Below, in pieces: positions 30,878 through 40,503 of a stretch of 64,000 nucleotides of DNA. The notes under the pieces are model-generated. The model searched no databases. It had not been told where the DNA came from and saw only the letters and a program-made list of their open reading frames with translations. Source of the DNA: Vibrio atlanticus (GTDB taxonomy: Bacteria > Pseudomonadota > Gammaproteobacteria > Enterobacterales > Vibrionaceae). The stretch lies in assembly GCF_024347315.1 (NCBI RefSeq), contig NZ_AP025460.1:248001-312000 (forward strand), read 5' to 3'. Numbering within the stretch: the stretch's first letter is position 1; every line of letters starts with the position of its first letter. The position numbers and the translations under genes were made by a program.

Positions 30878-32185
30878 TTGTTTGACCGTTATGAATCCGG
30901 CGAGCGAGCCGTACTTGTTCATATCAACTTCACGCAAGAGGGAGAATGGGAAGACCTGAGCGAATGTGAAATGCTGGTCTCCTCAGCGGGGGTAGAAACG
31001 CTACAAGTGATTACTGGTAGCCGACAATCCCCACTCCCTAAATACTACGTTGGAGAAGGTAAAGCCCTAGAAATCGCACAAGCTGTTCAGCTAACCGGTG
31101 CTGAAATTGTGATTTTTAACCACTCCCTCTCTCCTGCCCAAGAGCGAAACCTCGAGCAATTGTGTAAATGTCGTGTGATAGATCGCACGGGTTTGATCTT
31201 AGATATCTTTGCACAACGTGCGCGAACTCATGAAGGTAAGCTACAAGTTGAGCTCGCTCAGCTTCGTCATATCTCTACTCGATTGATTCGTGGTTGGACT
31301 CACCTTGAAAGGCAGAAAGGTGGTATTGGTCTTCGTGGTCCAGGTGAAACTCAACTGGAAACCGATCGACGTTTGTTGCGTGACCGTATAAAGGCAATAT
31401 TACGTCGTTTAGCGAAAGTCGCTAAGCAGCGTGAACAAGGACGACGTGCTCGTAATCGAGCTGAAATCCCAACAATTTCTTTGGTTGGTTATACCAACGC
31501 GGGGAAATCAACACTTTTCAATCGCATCACAAGTGCTGGTGTTTATGCGGCAGACCAACTGTTTGCAACCTTAGACCCAACACTACGTAAGATTGATTTG
31601 GCAGATGTCGGGCCTGCAATTCTCGCAGATACCGTAGGTTTTATCCGTCATCTACCACACGACTTGGTCGCTGCGTTCAAGGCTACGTTACAAGAGACGC
31701 AGGAAGCTGACATTTTGTTACATGTTGTTGATGCCAGTGATGACCGCTTTCGTGAGAACATTCAGGCTGTTCATGAAGTATTAGAAGAAATCGATGCTCA
31801 TGAAGTGCCAACCCTTGTAGTCATGAACAAAATTGACTGCATGGAAGACCAAAAACCTCGAATTGAAAGAGACGAAGAGGGCGCACCTCGCGCTGTTTGG
31901 GTTTCTGCAATGGAAGGAGAAGGCATTGAACTGCTGTTTGAAGCTTTAACTGAGCGTTTAGCAAGTCAAATGGTTCAATTCCGATTGTGTATTCCACATC
32001 AACATCAGGGCCGTATTCGTAGCTTATTCTTTGAGATGAAATGTATTCAACAAGAAGAGTATGATGAAAATGGTAACTTGTTGATAGATATCCGAATGCA
32101 ACAAATAGATTGGTCTAAACTTGAAAAAAGAGAAGGGGCGCTCTTAGGTGGCTTTATCGTTACCAAAGAGACTGCTACAGTATAA
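30878..32185 (+). CDS. hflX: Ribosome-splitting GTPase HflX
   Basis: A 435-residue GTPase that dissociates stalled or hibernating 70S ribosomes. The N-terminal HflX domain (about 1-180, with HISTRLIRGWTHLERQKGG and GPGETQLETDRRLL) precedes the G domain: GYTNAGKST (G1), DTVGFIRHLP (G3) and NKID (G4). The start is a TTG, supported by AAGGAG at proper spacing and by the family N-terminus (MFDRYE). Confidence 0.95.
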   Translation: MFDRYESGERAVLVHINFTQEGEWEDLSECEMLVSSAGVETLQVITGSRQSPLPKYYVGEGKALEIAQAVQLTGAEIVIFNHSLSPAQERNLEQLCKCRVIDRTGLILDIFAQRARTHEGKLQVELAQLRHISTRLIRGWTHLERQKGGIGLRGPGETQLETDRRLLRDRIKAILRRLAKVAKQREQGRRARNRAEIPTISLVGYTNAGKSTLFNRITSAGVYAADQLFATLDPTLRKIDLADVGPAILADTVGFIRHLPHDLVAAFKATLQETQEADILLHVVDASDDRFRENIQAVHEVLEEIDAHEVPTLVVMNKIDCMEDQKPRIERDEEGAPRAVWVSAMEGEGIELLFEALTERLASQMVQFRLCIPHQHQGRIRSLFFEMKCIQQEEYDENGNLLIDIRMQQIDWSKLEKREGALLGGFIVTKETATV

Positions 32186-32212
32186 CGTCATATCAAATGA
32201 TGGAGCTTTCTA

Positions 32213-33415
32213 ATGGCGTGGAATGAGCCTGGAAATAACAACAACGGCGATAATAACGGCCGCGATAACGACCCTTGGGGTAAGAACAATAATCGCGGCG
32301 GCCGAGATCAAGGACCGCCAGACTTAGACGAAGTGTTTAGTAAACTAAGTCAAAAGTTAGGTGGCAAGTTTGGTAAAAAAGGTGGCAACGGTAACGGGCC
32401 ATCTATTGGTGGTGGCGGTGCGATTGGCTTTGGTGTCATTGCTGTCATTGCGATTGCTATCTGGTTCTTCGCTGGTTTCTATACCGTTGGCGAAGCAGAA
32501 AGAGCAGTAGTACTTCGATTGGGTCAGTTCGACCGTATCGAAGAGCCTGGTCTTAACTGGCACCCACGCTTCATCGATGAAATCAAAGATGAGCAACTAG
32601 TAAACGTTCAAGCGATTCGTTCTCTACGTGCTGCTGGCACGATGCTAACGAAAGATGAAAACGTTGTGACCGTTGAAATGGGTGTTCAATACCGTGTTTC
32701 TGACCCATACAAGTACTTGTATCGTGTAACGAATGCAGACGACAGTTTACGCCAAGCAACCGATTCTGCGCTTCGTGCGGTAATTGGTGACTCACTAATG
32801 GATAGTATCTTGACAAGTGGTCGTCAGCAGATTCGTCAAAGCACTCAAGAAACGTTGAACCGTATTATTGATAGCTACGACATGGGTATTCTGATTGTTG
32901 ACGTGAACTTCCAGTCAGCACGTCCACCTGAGCAAGTGAAAGATGCATTTGATGATGCTATCGCGGCTCGTGAGGATGAAGAGCGTTTCGAGCGTGAAGC
33001 TGAAGCTTACCGAAATGATATTCTTCCAAAAGCAACAGGTCGTGCTGAGCGTTTGAAGAAAGAAGCGGTGGGTTACTCAGAGCGCACAGTTAATGGTGCT
33101 CTAGGTCAAGTAGCTCAGTTCGAGAAACTGCTACCTGAATACCAAGCAGCTCCTGAAGTAACACGTAACCGTATGTACCTTGATACAATGGAAAAAGTGT
33201 ACTCAAGCACATCGAAAGTCCTGATTGATTCTGAATCAAGCGGTAACTTGCTATACCTACCAATTGATAAGCTAGGCGCACAAGGTGGTTCTCAGTCGGG
33301 CACTCGCCCTGCAAAAACATCATCAACTTACGATCAAATTGAGTTAGAAACTCAAGCAGATCCAAAGTCTAGCACTCAAACTCGTTCAGACAGTTCACGT
33401 CAAGGGAGATACTAA
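32213..33415 (+). CDS. hflK: FtsH-regulating SPFH protein HflK
   Basis: A 400-residue inner-membrane protein that with HflC forms the cage around FtsH. The first 70 residues are Gly/Asn-rich and cytoplasmic. One membrane helix at about 70-92 leads into a periplasmic SPFH/band-7 domain. The C-terminal 50 residues are Ser/Thr/Gln-rich. hflC follows after 2 bp. Confidence 0.95.
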   Translation: MAWNEPGNNNNGDNNGRDNDPWGKNNNRGGRDQGPPDLDEVFSKLSQKLGGKFGKKGGNGNGPSIGGGGAIGFGVIAVIAIAIWFFAGFYTVGEAERAVVLRLGQFDRIEEPGLNWHPRFIDEIKDEQLVNVQAIRSLRAAGTMLTKDENVVTVEMGVQYRVSDPYKYLYRVTNADDSLRQATDSALRAVIGDSLMDSILTSGRQQIRQSTQETLNRIIDSYDMGILIVDVNFQSARPPEQVKDAFDDAIAAREDEERFEREAEAYRNDILPKATGRAERLKKEAVGYSERTVNGALGQVAQFEKLLPEYQAAPEVTRNRMYLDTMEKVYSSTSKVLIDSESSGNLLYLPIDKLGAQGGSQSGTRPAKTSSTYDQIELETQADPKSSTQTRSDSSRQGRY

Positions 33416-33417
33416 TA

Positions 33418-34395
33418 ATGCGTAAATTAATGATCCCTGTATTAGTTGTGACGATTGCCCTTCTATTGATGTCACTATTTGTGATTCAAGAAGGCGAACG
33501 TGGCATGGTAATTCGTTTTGGTCGAGTTCTCGATGACAACGGCGTATCACGAATCTATGAACCAGGCTTGCACTTTAAACTGCCTATGTTTGATCGCGTA
33601 AAAGTACTTGATGCTCGTATTCAAACGATGGATGGTCGTTCTGACCGTTTCGTAACATCAGAGAAAAAAGACGTTCTAATTGATACCTACGCAAAATGGC
33701 GTATTGCTGATTTTGGACGCTTTTATCTGAGTACCGGCGGCGGCAATATCATGACGGCAGAAGCACTTCTTGAGCGTAAAGTGACAGATGTTCTTCGTTC
33801 TGAAATTGGTTCTCGTGAAATTAAGCAGATCGTGTCAGGTCCTCGTAATAAGGACATCCTGCCAGACTCTGCTGATAGCGAAGTTGTCACAACGGTAGCG
33901 GCTGCAGAAGCACTAGAAGTTGATGGCGAACGCGATAAGATCATGGAAAACGTTTTGTCTGGAACGGCAGAAAGTGCGATGGCTGATTTAGGTGTTGAAG
34001 TTGTTGATTTCCGAATGAAGAAGATTAACCTTCCTGACGAAATCAGTGAATCTATCTACCGCCGTATGCGTGCAGAACGTGAGTCGGTTGCTCGTAGACA
34101 CCGTTCACAAGGTCGTGAGAAAGCAGAAGTTATCCGTGCTCAAGCTGAGCTAGAAGTCGCGACTGTTCTTGCTGAAGCTGACCGTACTGCTCGAGTGACT
34201 CGTGGTGATGCTGATGCAGAAGCAGCGAAGATCTACTCTGATGCATTTAGCAAAGACCCTGAGTTCTATGGCTTCATGCGTTCACTGCAAGCTTATGAGA
34301 CATCATTTAGCGATAAGAGCGACATTCTAGTACTGGATCCGAAGACTGACTTCTTCCAATACATGAATCAAGCAAGCGGTGCTCCAGCAAAATAA
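33418..34395 (+). CDS. hflC: FtsH-regulating SPFH protein HflC
   Basis: A 325-residue partner of HflK with an N-terminal membrane helix (about 5-22) and an SPFH domain. The Ala/Glu-rich coiled coil (SQGREKAEVIRAQAELEV) and end block DPKTDFFQYM are typical. Its natural terminator, 50 bp downstream, is split by an insertion sequence. Confidence 0.95.
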   Translation: MRKLMIPVLVVTIALLLMSLFVIQEGERGMVIRFGRVLDDNGVSRIYEPGLHFKLPMFDRVKVLDARIQTMDGRSDRFVTSEKKDVLIDTYAKWRIADFGRFYLSTGGGNIMTAEALLERKVTDVLRSEIGSREIKQIVSGPRNKDILPDSADSEVVTTVAAAEALEVDGERDKIMENVLSGTAESAMADLGVEVVDFRMKKINLPDEISESIYRRMRAERESVARRHRSQGREKAEVIRAQAELEVATVLAEADRTARVTRGDADAEAAKIYSDAFSKDPEFYGFMRSLQAYETSFSDKSDILVLDPKTDFFQYMNQASGAPAK

Positions 34396-34441
34396 GCTGA
34401 TTCGTTAATTCATTAAATTAGCGAAGTACCTAAAAATCAAA

Positions 34442-34457
34442 AGGCTCCCATAATGGG
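34442..34457 (+). terminator. Left half of the hflC terminator, disrupted by the IS
   Basis: The left arm AAGGCTCCCA plus loop and TGGG remain, but the right arm and U tract are 1.5 kb away at 35961-35980. Removing the IS and one 11-bp duplicate restores a perfect 12-bp hairpin ending in T5. Confidence 0.85.
34447..34457. repeat. IS target-site duplication, left copy
   Basis: CCCATAATGGG directly abuts the left inverted repeat and is repeated exactly at 35961-35971. Eleven bp is longer than the 9 bp of IS50; part of the match may come from the palindromic target. Confidence 0.85.
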
Positions 34458-34473
34458 CTGTCTCTTATACACA

Positions 34474-34504
34474 AATCCCTAAGCCACGCTTGGGGATTTT
34501 TTTT
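34474..34504 (+). terminator. Inward-reading terminator inside the IS left end
   Basis: AATCCCTAAGC pairs with GCTTGGGGATT over 11 bp (one G-U) around a CAC loop, followed by T8 (34497-34504). It would stop transcription entering from hflC before the transposase gene. Confidence 0.8.
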
Positions 34505-34560
34505 GAACTATTTTTAGGTTTCATGATCTGATCATCTAAGCAATGACAAGGATGATTATC

Positions 34561-35937
34561 ATGACCTATATAGAGCCAACCCTTTGGGCACAAAAACAGT
34601 TCGGTCAAGCCCACCTTAATGACCCTAGACGCACTCAAAGACTCGTTGCTCTCGCAGCCTCACTGGCCGAGCAACCTGGCGTACCCGTCTCGAAACTCAT
34701 TATCTCCCCTGCTGAAATGGAAGGGGCTTATCGCTTCATCCGTAATGAGCAAATCAAAGCAGAAGATATCGCAGAAGCGGGTTTTTATGTCACTGCACAA
34801 GAAGCATTAGAGCAACAGACACTTCTTGCCTTAGAAGACACCACTTCTCTCAGTTACTCCCATCGCAGCATTCGAGATGAACTCGGGCACTCCAATCAAG
34901 GTAATCGACATCGCGCCATGTTCGTACACTCAACCTTACTTTTTGCTCCCGACACTCAATCTGTTATTGGTTTAATTGAACAACAGCGCTGGACTCGTGA
35001 TATAGAAAAGCGAGGTCAAAGGCACCAGCATGCGACTCGACCATACAAAGAGAAAGAAAGTTATAAGTGGGAACAAGCCTCTCGCCATGTCGCTGAGCGA
35101 CTTGGCGATAAAATTTCGGATGTCATTTCTGTGTGCGATAGAGAAGCCGACCTATTTGAATACCTCACTTACAAGCGAGAGCAACAACAAAGGTTCCTCG
35201 TTCGCTCAATGCAAAGCCGCTGTATTGAAGAGCATGATAATCGTCTTTATAGCTATGCCTCTACCCTGTTATCAGCCGGAGAGAAAGTGCTCGAAATACC
35301 GCAAAAAGGCGGTCGTAAAGCTCGCAAGGCTCATTTAGATATCAAATATGCCCCCGTGACACTCAAGTCTCCTGCTAACAAGAAAGAGTTCGATAACATT
35401 CCGCTTTACTACGTGGGATGTATAGAACAAGGAGAGAGTGGTAATAAGCTCGCATGGCACTTACTGACTTCAGAGCCGATAACGAGCAAGGAAGAGGCAC
35501 TCAAAATCGTCAGTTATTATGAGCGGCGCTGGCTAATAGAAGATTTTCATAAAGTCTGGAAAAGTGAAGGGACTGAAGTTGAGCAACTGAGAATGCAAAG
35601 TAAGGATAACTTAGAAAGGCTCAGCGTCGTTTTGGCTTTTATCGCGACTCGGTTACTCCAGTTGAGGTTTATGAATGAATCAGACGAGTTATCTAAGAGC
35701 AGTTGTGAGCAGGTATTAAAAGGCAAAGCGTGGAAGTTAATGTGGCTCAAGTTGGAGAGCAAAAAACTACCGAAAGAAGCGCCTAATATATCATGGGCTT
35801 ACAACGGTATTGCTCGGTTAGGTGGCTGGAAGAATACCAAGCGAACAGGTCGCGCTTCTATAAAGGCGTTATGGCAAGGATGGCTTAGGTTACAAACCAT
35901 CCTTGAAGGGTATGAACTCGCTAAGTCTCTTGATTAA
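34561..35937 (+). CDS. IS50-like DDE transposase
   Basis: A 458-residue transposase similar along its length to Tn5 Tnp. The N-terminal end-binding region has HLNDPRRTQRLVALAASLAE and EGAYRFIRNEQI. The catalytic residues sit in LEDTTSLSY (Asp), VCDREADLFEYL (Asp) and the YREK block YERRWLIEDFHKVWKS (Glu-equivalent region). I chose the ATG at 34561, which has AAGGA eight bases upstream; two in-frame codons at 34543 and 34552 are possible. Whether a shorter inhibitor form is made, as in IS50, cannot be told. Confidence 0.92.
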   Translation: MTYIEPTLWAQKQFGQAHLNDPRRTQRLVALAASLAEQPGVPVSKLIISPAEMEGAYRFIRNEQIKAEDIAEAGFYVTAQEALEQQTLLALEDTTSLSYSHRSIRDELGHSNQGNRHRAMFVHSTLLFAPDTQSVIGLIEQQRWTRDIEKRGQRHQHATRPYKEKESYKWEQASRHVAERLGDKISDVISVCDREADLFEYLTYKREQQQRFLVRSMQSRCIEEHDNRLYSYASTLLSAGEKVLEIPQKGGRKARKAHLDIKYAPVTLKSPANKKEFDNIPLYYVGCIEQGESGNKLAWHLLTSEPITSKEEALKIVSYYERRWLIEDFHKVWKSEGTEVEQLRMQSKDNLERLSVVLAFIATRLLQLRFMNESDELSKSSCEQVLKGKAWKLMWLKLESKKLPKEAPNISWAYNGIARLGGWKNTKRTGRASIKALWQGWLRLQTILEGYELAKSLD

Positions 35938-35960
35938 CCAGACTTGTGATCAAGAGACAG

Positions 35961-35980
35961 CCCATAATGGGAGCCTTTTT
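35961..35980 (+). repeat. IS target-site duplication, right copy, with the right terminator arm
   Basis: The second CCCATAATGGG (35961-35971) is followed by AGCCTTTTT, the right arm and U tract of the original hflC terminator. Confidence 0.85.
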
Positions 35981-36061
35981 GTTTTCTATTCGTTGAAGAC
36001 TGCAGGTGACCATTGAATCTTCGAGGGAAGTCGTAGTGACAGCTCCGTACTTTGAGAAAAC

Positions 36062-36250
36062 CTAACGGTAGGTCATGAAAGCGATAACGGCACCGGCCAC
36101 CACAAGACAGCCGCCAATACGGCGCAGTTGCGTGTCTGGTTGCTCGCTCAGTTGCGCGACCATGTTTCTCCAGCCATTGGGTGCAATCAAGGGGCCGAGC
36201 CCTTCAACGATAAGAACGAGCCCAATAGCGAGCCAAATTGATTGAGACAT
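36062..36250 (-). CDS. DUF2065 small membrane protein
   Basis: A 62-residue protein with two membrane helices (about 3-24 and 45-60) joined by a short loop. It belongs to DUF2065 (YjeT type), which is regularly found between hflC and purA in Enterobacteria and Vibrio. Here it is on the opposite strand to both. Function is unknown. Confidence 0.8.
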   Translation of the reverse strand: MSQSIWLAIGLVLIVEGLGPLIAPNGWRNMVAQLSEQPDTQLRRIGGCLVVAGAVIAFMTYR

Positions 36251-36400
36251 GGTTCTGCCTTTTGTCTATAAAATGCAATGATATCAGCATCTTTACACAT
36301 TCGCCCTCAGTTATCGCTGGTTTATTTTTGTACAGCGTTAACGTTTATGAACAAAAAGTGACTGCAAGAAGTGTGATTCAGTGCTAGAATCCATTTTTAA

Positions 36401-37738
<1,338 letters not shown>

Positions 37739-37814
37739 TGCCCAGCTGAGTGATTACCACAGCACGAAGCGTACTGAGGTAATTAAAGTACTTTGCTAAT
37801 GAAATAGTTTTCTG

Positions 37815-37842
37815 AAAGCCGACTTTATTAAGTCGGCTTTTT
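37815..37842 (+). terminator. purA terminator
   Basis: A perfect 10-bp stem AAAGCCGACT / AGTCGGCTTT with a six-base loop and a T tail. Confidence 0.8.
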
Positions 37843-38056
37843 AATACCTGCAATTTGAAAACGAAGCCGTTCGTGATGATCTTTTGAACGCCATATGGCA
37901 AAATATTGCCCATTAGCGGCAAGTTTTGTCTAAAGCCGCCAAGGTTATTGCCGATACAGATATCATGGAAAGTGAAGTTCACCCTATTTTGGTGCGTGCA
38001 GAAATCGTCTGCTGCCCTCAATAGATAGCTTTAACGACAGATAATAGAGTGCAGGT

Positions 38057-38692
38057 ATGAAGCTACGAATTGTAGCAGCTTCATTGATAGTGGCGCTGAG
38101 CTCACCCTTGAGTCATGCAGATTTGGCTGATGTGGGAGAGCCCGTTCCAATATATACAGAAGCTGAACTGATTAATTTAATTGAGAATAATCAACACCTA
38201 GAGCGAGTGAAAGCTGATAAGTGCCAGTTAGTTGAAGATATCGTTGCTCGTGCAACGCGTATTAGCTTGCCTTCTTATGAGTTTTTATACGGTGATATGT
38301 TGGCTTGGGGTGTGTGTGTTCCGCAAGATGTAGAGCTTGGCCTTTACTATATGGAAAACGCGGCACATCAAGGTTTACCAGCGGCACTCGAGCAGTTAGG
38401 ACGTTATTATTCTCTTGGCACTTTGGTGCAACAAGACAAAGAGCGTGCGATCCCGTATTTACGTGAAGCCGCCTCGATGGGTAACTTAAGTGCAAGTATC
38501 CACTTAGCGGAACTCTTGCTACGTGATTACGGTAGCCCGTTAGATTATGAAGATGCTTATCGCTGGTTATACAACTCGGTGACAGCGGATCAAAGGCAAC
38601 ATAAGCGTATAACTGTGCTTCGAAGCGGTTTGGAGCGGAGAATGCCAGACAACATTATCGCTCGAGCAAAACGTCGAGACGTGTTCTGGTAA
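38057..38692 (+). CDS. motX: Sodium-driven polar flagellar motor protein MotX
   Basis: A 211-residue periplasmic protein of the T ring, which places the PomA/PomB stator around the polar flagellar motor. The signal peptide is residues 1-21. Sel1-like repeats follow (VELGLYYMENAAHQGLPAAL, RAIPYLREAASMGNLSASI). The length equals that of MotX in V. alginolyticus and V. parahaemolyticus, and the place beside purA matches Vibrio synteny. Two Cys (about 57 and 91) could form the known disulfide. Confidence 0.9.
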   Translation: MKLRIVAASLIVALSSPLSHADLADVGEPVPIYTEAELINLIENNQHLERVKADKCQLVEDIVARATRISLPSYEFLYGDMLAWGVCVPQDVELGLYYMENAAHQGLPAALEQLGRYYSLGTLVQQDKERAIPYLREAASMGNLSASIHLAELLLRDYGSPLDYEDAYRWLYNSVTADQRQHKRITVLRSGLERRMPDNIIARAKRRDVFW

Positions 38693-38770
38693 TTACAATT
38701 ATTAATTAAGGTTGATGGTTAACGACTGCACTCGTTAACCATCTATCTTGATCGAGAAAGATATCGATAT

Positions 38771-38810
38771 AAAAAGGCCTCATAGGTAAATACCTATGAG
38801 GCCTTTTTTG
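38771..38810. terminator. Strong bidirectional terminator
   Basis: AAAAGGCCTCATAGGTA pairs perfectly with TACCTATGAGGCCTTTT, with A and T runs on the two sides. It serves motX and the convergent amidohydrolase pseudogene. Confidence 0.85.
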
Positions 38811-38846
38811 ATCTGAACGGAAAGCTGTTTATTTCATTCGATGACG

Positions 38847-40255
38847 TTACTGAACAACTTCACCAGATTCAATTACCGTCTTACGAACGACTTTGGTGAA
38901 ATCGAGTGCTTCTTGGCGAATTTGATCTTCATCGACCGTTAGCATGTCGCGATCTTGCATGATGATCTTGCCATCAACGATGGTGTGACGAACGTTCCCC
39001 GAGTTAGCTGAGTAAACTAATGCAGAGTATGGGTTGTACACAGGAACCATGTTTGGAGCCTTGGTGTCGATCACTATGATGTCGGCTAGCTTGCCTGCTT
39101 CAAGAGAGCCGATCTTATCTTCCATGTGTAGTGCTTTTGCTGCGCCCATTGTTGCCATGTCGATCACTTTGATCGGCGGCATTGCAGCACGATCTTTATT
39201 CACCAATTTGTGAACCTTAGCGACTTGGTTGAACTCATCAATGGTGCTCAATGTGTTACCAGACATTGGGCCATCAGTACCTAAACCGATACGTACATTT
39301 TCGTCATACATCTTAAGCGCAGGTGACACGCCTTTTGCTGACTTGATGTTGGCACTCATGTTGTGAGCCACGCCCATATCTGATTTTTTCACTAGCTCGA
39401 TATCATGATCGTCTACTAGGATCATGTGTGCGCCAACTAAGTTTTTGTTTAGTGCACCAATGCTGTCCATGTATTGAACCGGAGATAAACCTTCAGCTCG
39501 TTTTGCAATTTTTTCTTCTTCACGATGAGATTCAGCTAAGTGAATCATTACTGGAACATCAAGTTTTAGAGAAAGCTTTGCTACTTTTGAAGGACTTCGG
39601 TTGTGTTTGTGTAAGGGGCGTGAGGAGCAAATGCAGGCGTAATACGCGGGTGATCTTTATATTCTTCAATGAAGTTCAATGCGTATTTAATACCTTCTTC
39701 CGCGTTTGCTGCATCAGCCACTGGGAATTTGATTACTGTTTCGCCTAATACTGCGCGCATACCAATTTTATCAACAGTTTTAGCGACTTCGTCTTCAAAG
39801 TAGTACATATCAGCGTAAGTCGTTACGCCACCTTTTACCATTTCAACGTTACCAAGGTTAGCGCCTATACGAACCATATCGCGAGAGACTAACTTAGCTT
39901 CAAGTGGGAAGATGTAGCGGTGCAAGCGATCAGGCACATCATCGGCCAACGAACGGAAAACCGTCATGGATACGTGAGTATGAGTATTGATGAGACCTGG
40001 CATTACGATATCGCCATCAACGTCTAGCACTTGTTTAGCTTGGTACTGCTTCTCTAGCGAAGCATCGCCAACCGCAATGATTTTGTTGTCTTTAACGACA
40101 ACAGTGCCGCTCTCGTAAACCGTTTTTTCTTGGTTCATGGTTAGAACCATGGCATCGGTTATCATCAGGTCAGCTTTTTCCATTGCAGAACTCGCAAATG
40201 GAAATAGAGCTAGGCTTGCCATCGCTGAAGCCAATAGGGTGCGTTTTAGTTTCAT
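38847..40255 (-). pseudogene. Exported amidohydrolase (SAH/MTA deaminase-like), frameshifted
   Basis: Two ORFs, 39581-40255 (224 aa) and 38847-39548 (233 aa), are consecutive parts of one amidohydrolase. The first has a signal peptide, LMITDAMVLTMNQ, and the metal-binding HTHVSMTVFRSLAD, ending in EVLQK-stop. The second carries the continuation (KVAKLSLKLDVP, MIHLAESHREEE, GLGTDGPMSGN). Adding one A to the short A run around 39583-39586 joins them into a 469-residue protein of normal length. The family deaminates nucleoside-like compounds; a signal peptide is unusual for it. Either a real mutation or a sequencing error. Confidence 0.8.
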
Positions 40256-40503
40256 ATCAATACTCAGAACAGGTGTTGGTAAAGTGTGTGATAATAGTGT
40301 ATTTCATTCATGGCGCAAACGTTTGTTTTATCGTTTGCTTGAAATTTTGATGATTGCCCGCGTCTATGAAGTGATGTTTCACAAAGTGAAGATATGTATC
40401 AATCTTAGGTTATTTTAGGCTTTTCCAAAGCATATCTGTAGCTTACCTCTAGCATCAGATATACTAGGGGTAATATACCTTCCTTGCTTAAGCAGGCCCG
40501 CCT

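Larger units (their letters stand above)
34458..35960 (+). mobile_element. IS4-family, IS50-group insertion sequence (1503 bp)
   Basis: The element is bounded by inverted repeats that match at 16 of 20 positions: CTGTCTCTTATACACAAATC on the left and, inverted, CTGTCTCTTGATCACAAGTC on the right. These resemble the outer and inner ends of IS50; the left 16 bases equal the Tn5 mosaic end. It holds a single full-length transposase gene, a terminator inside the left end, and 11-bp direct repeats outside. GATC sites in the right end and near the transposase promoter suggest Dam control, as in IS50. It looks intact. Confidence 0.92.

Noticed and set aside
38847..40255. Two separate amidohydrolase genes
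   Set aside because: Each lacks half of the domain and they join into one normal-length protein by a single-base change.
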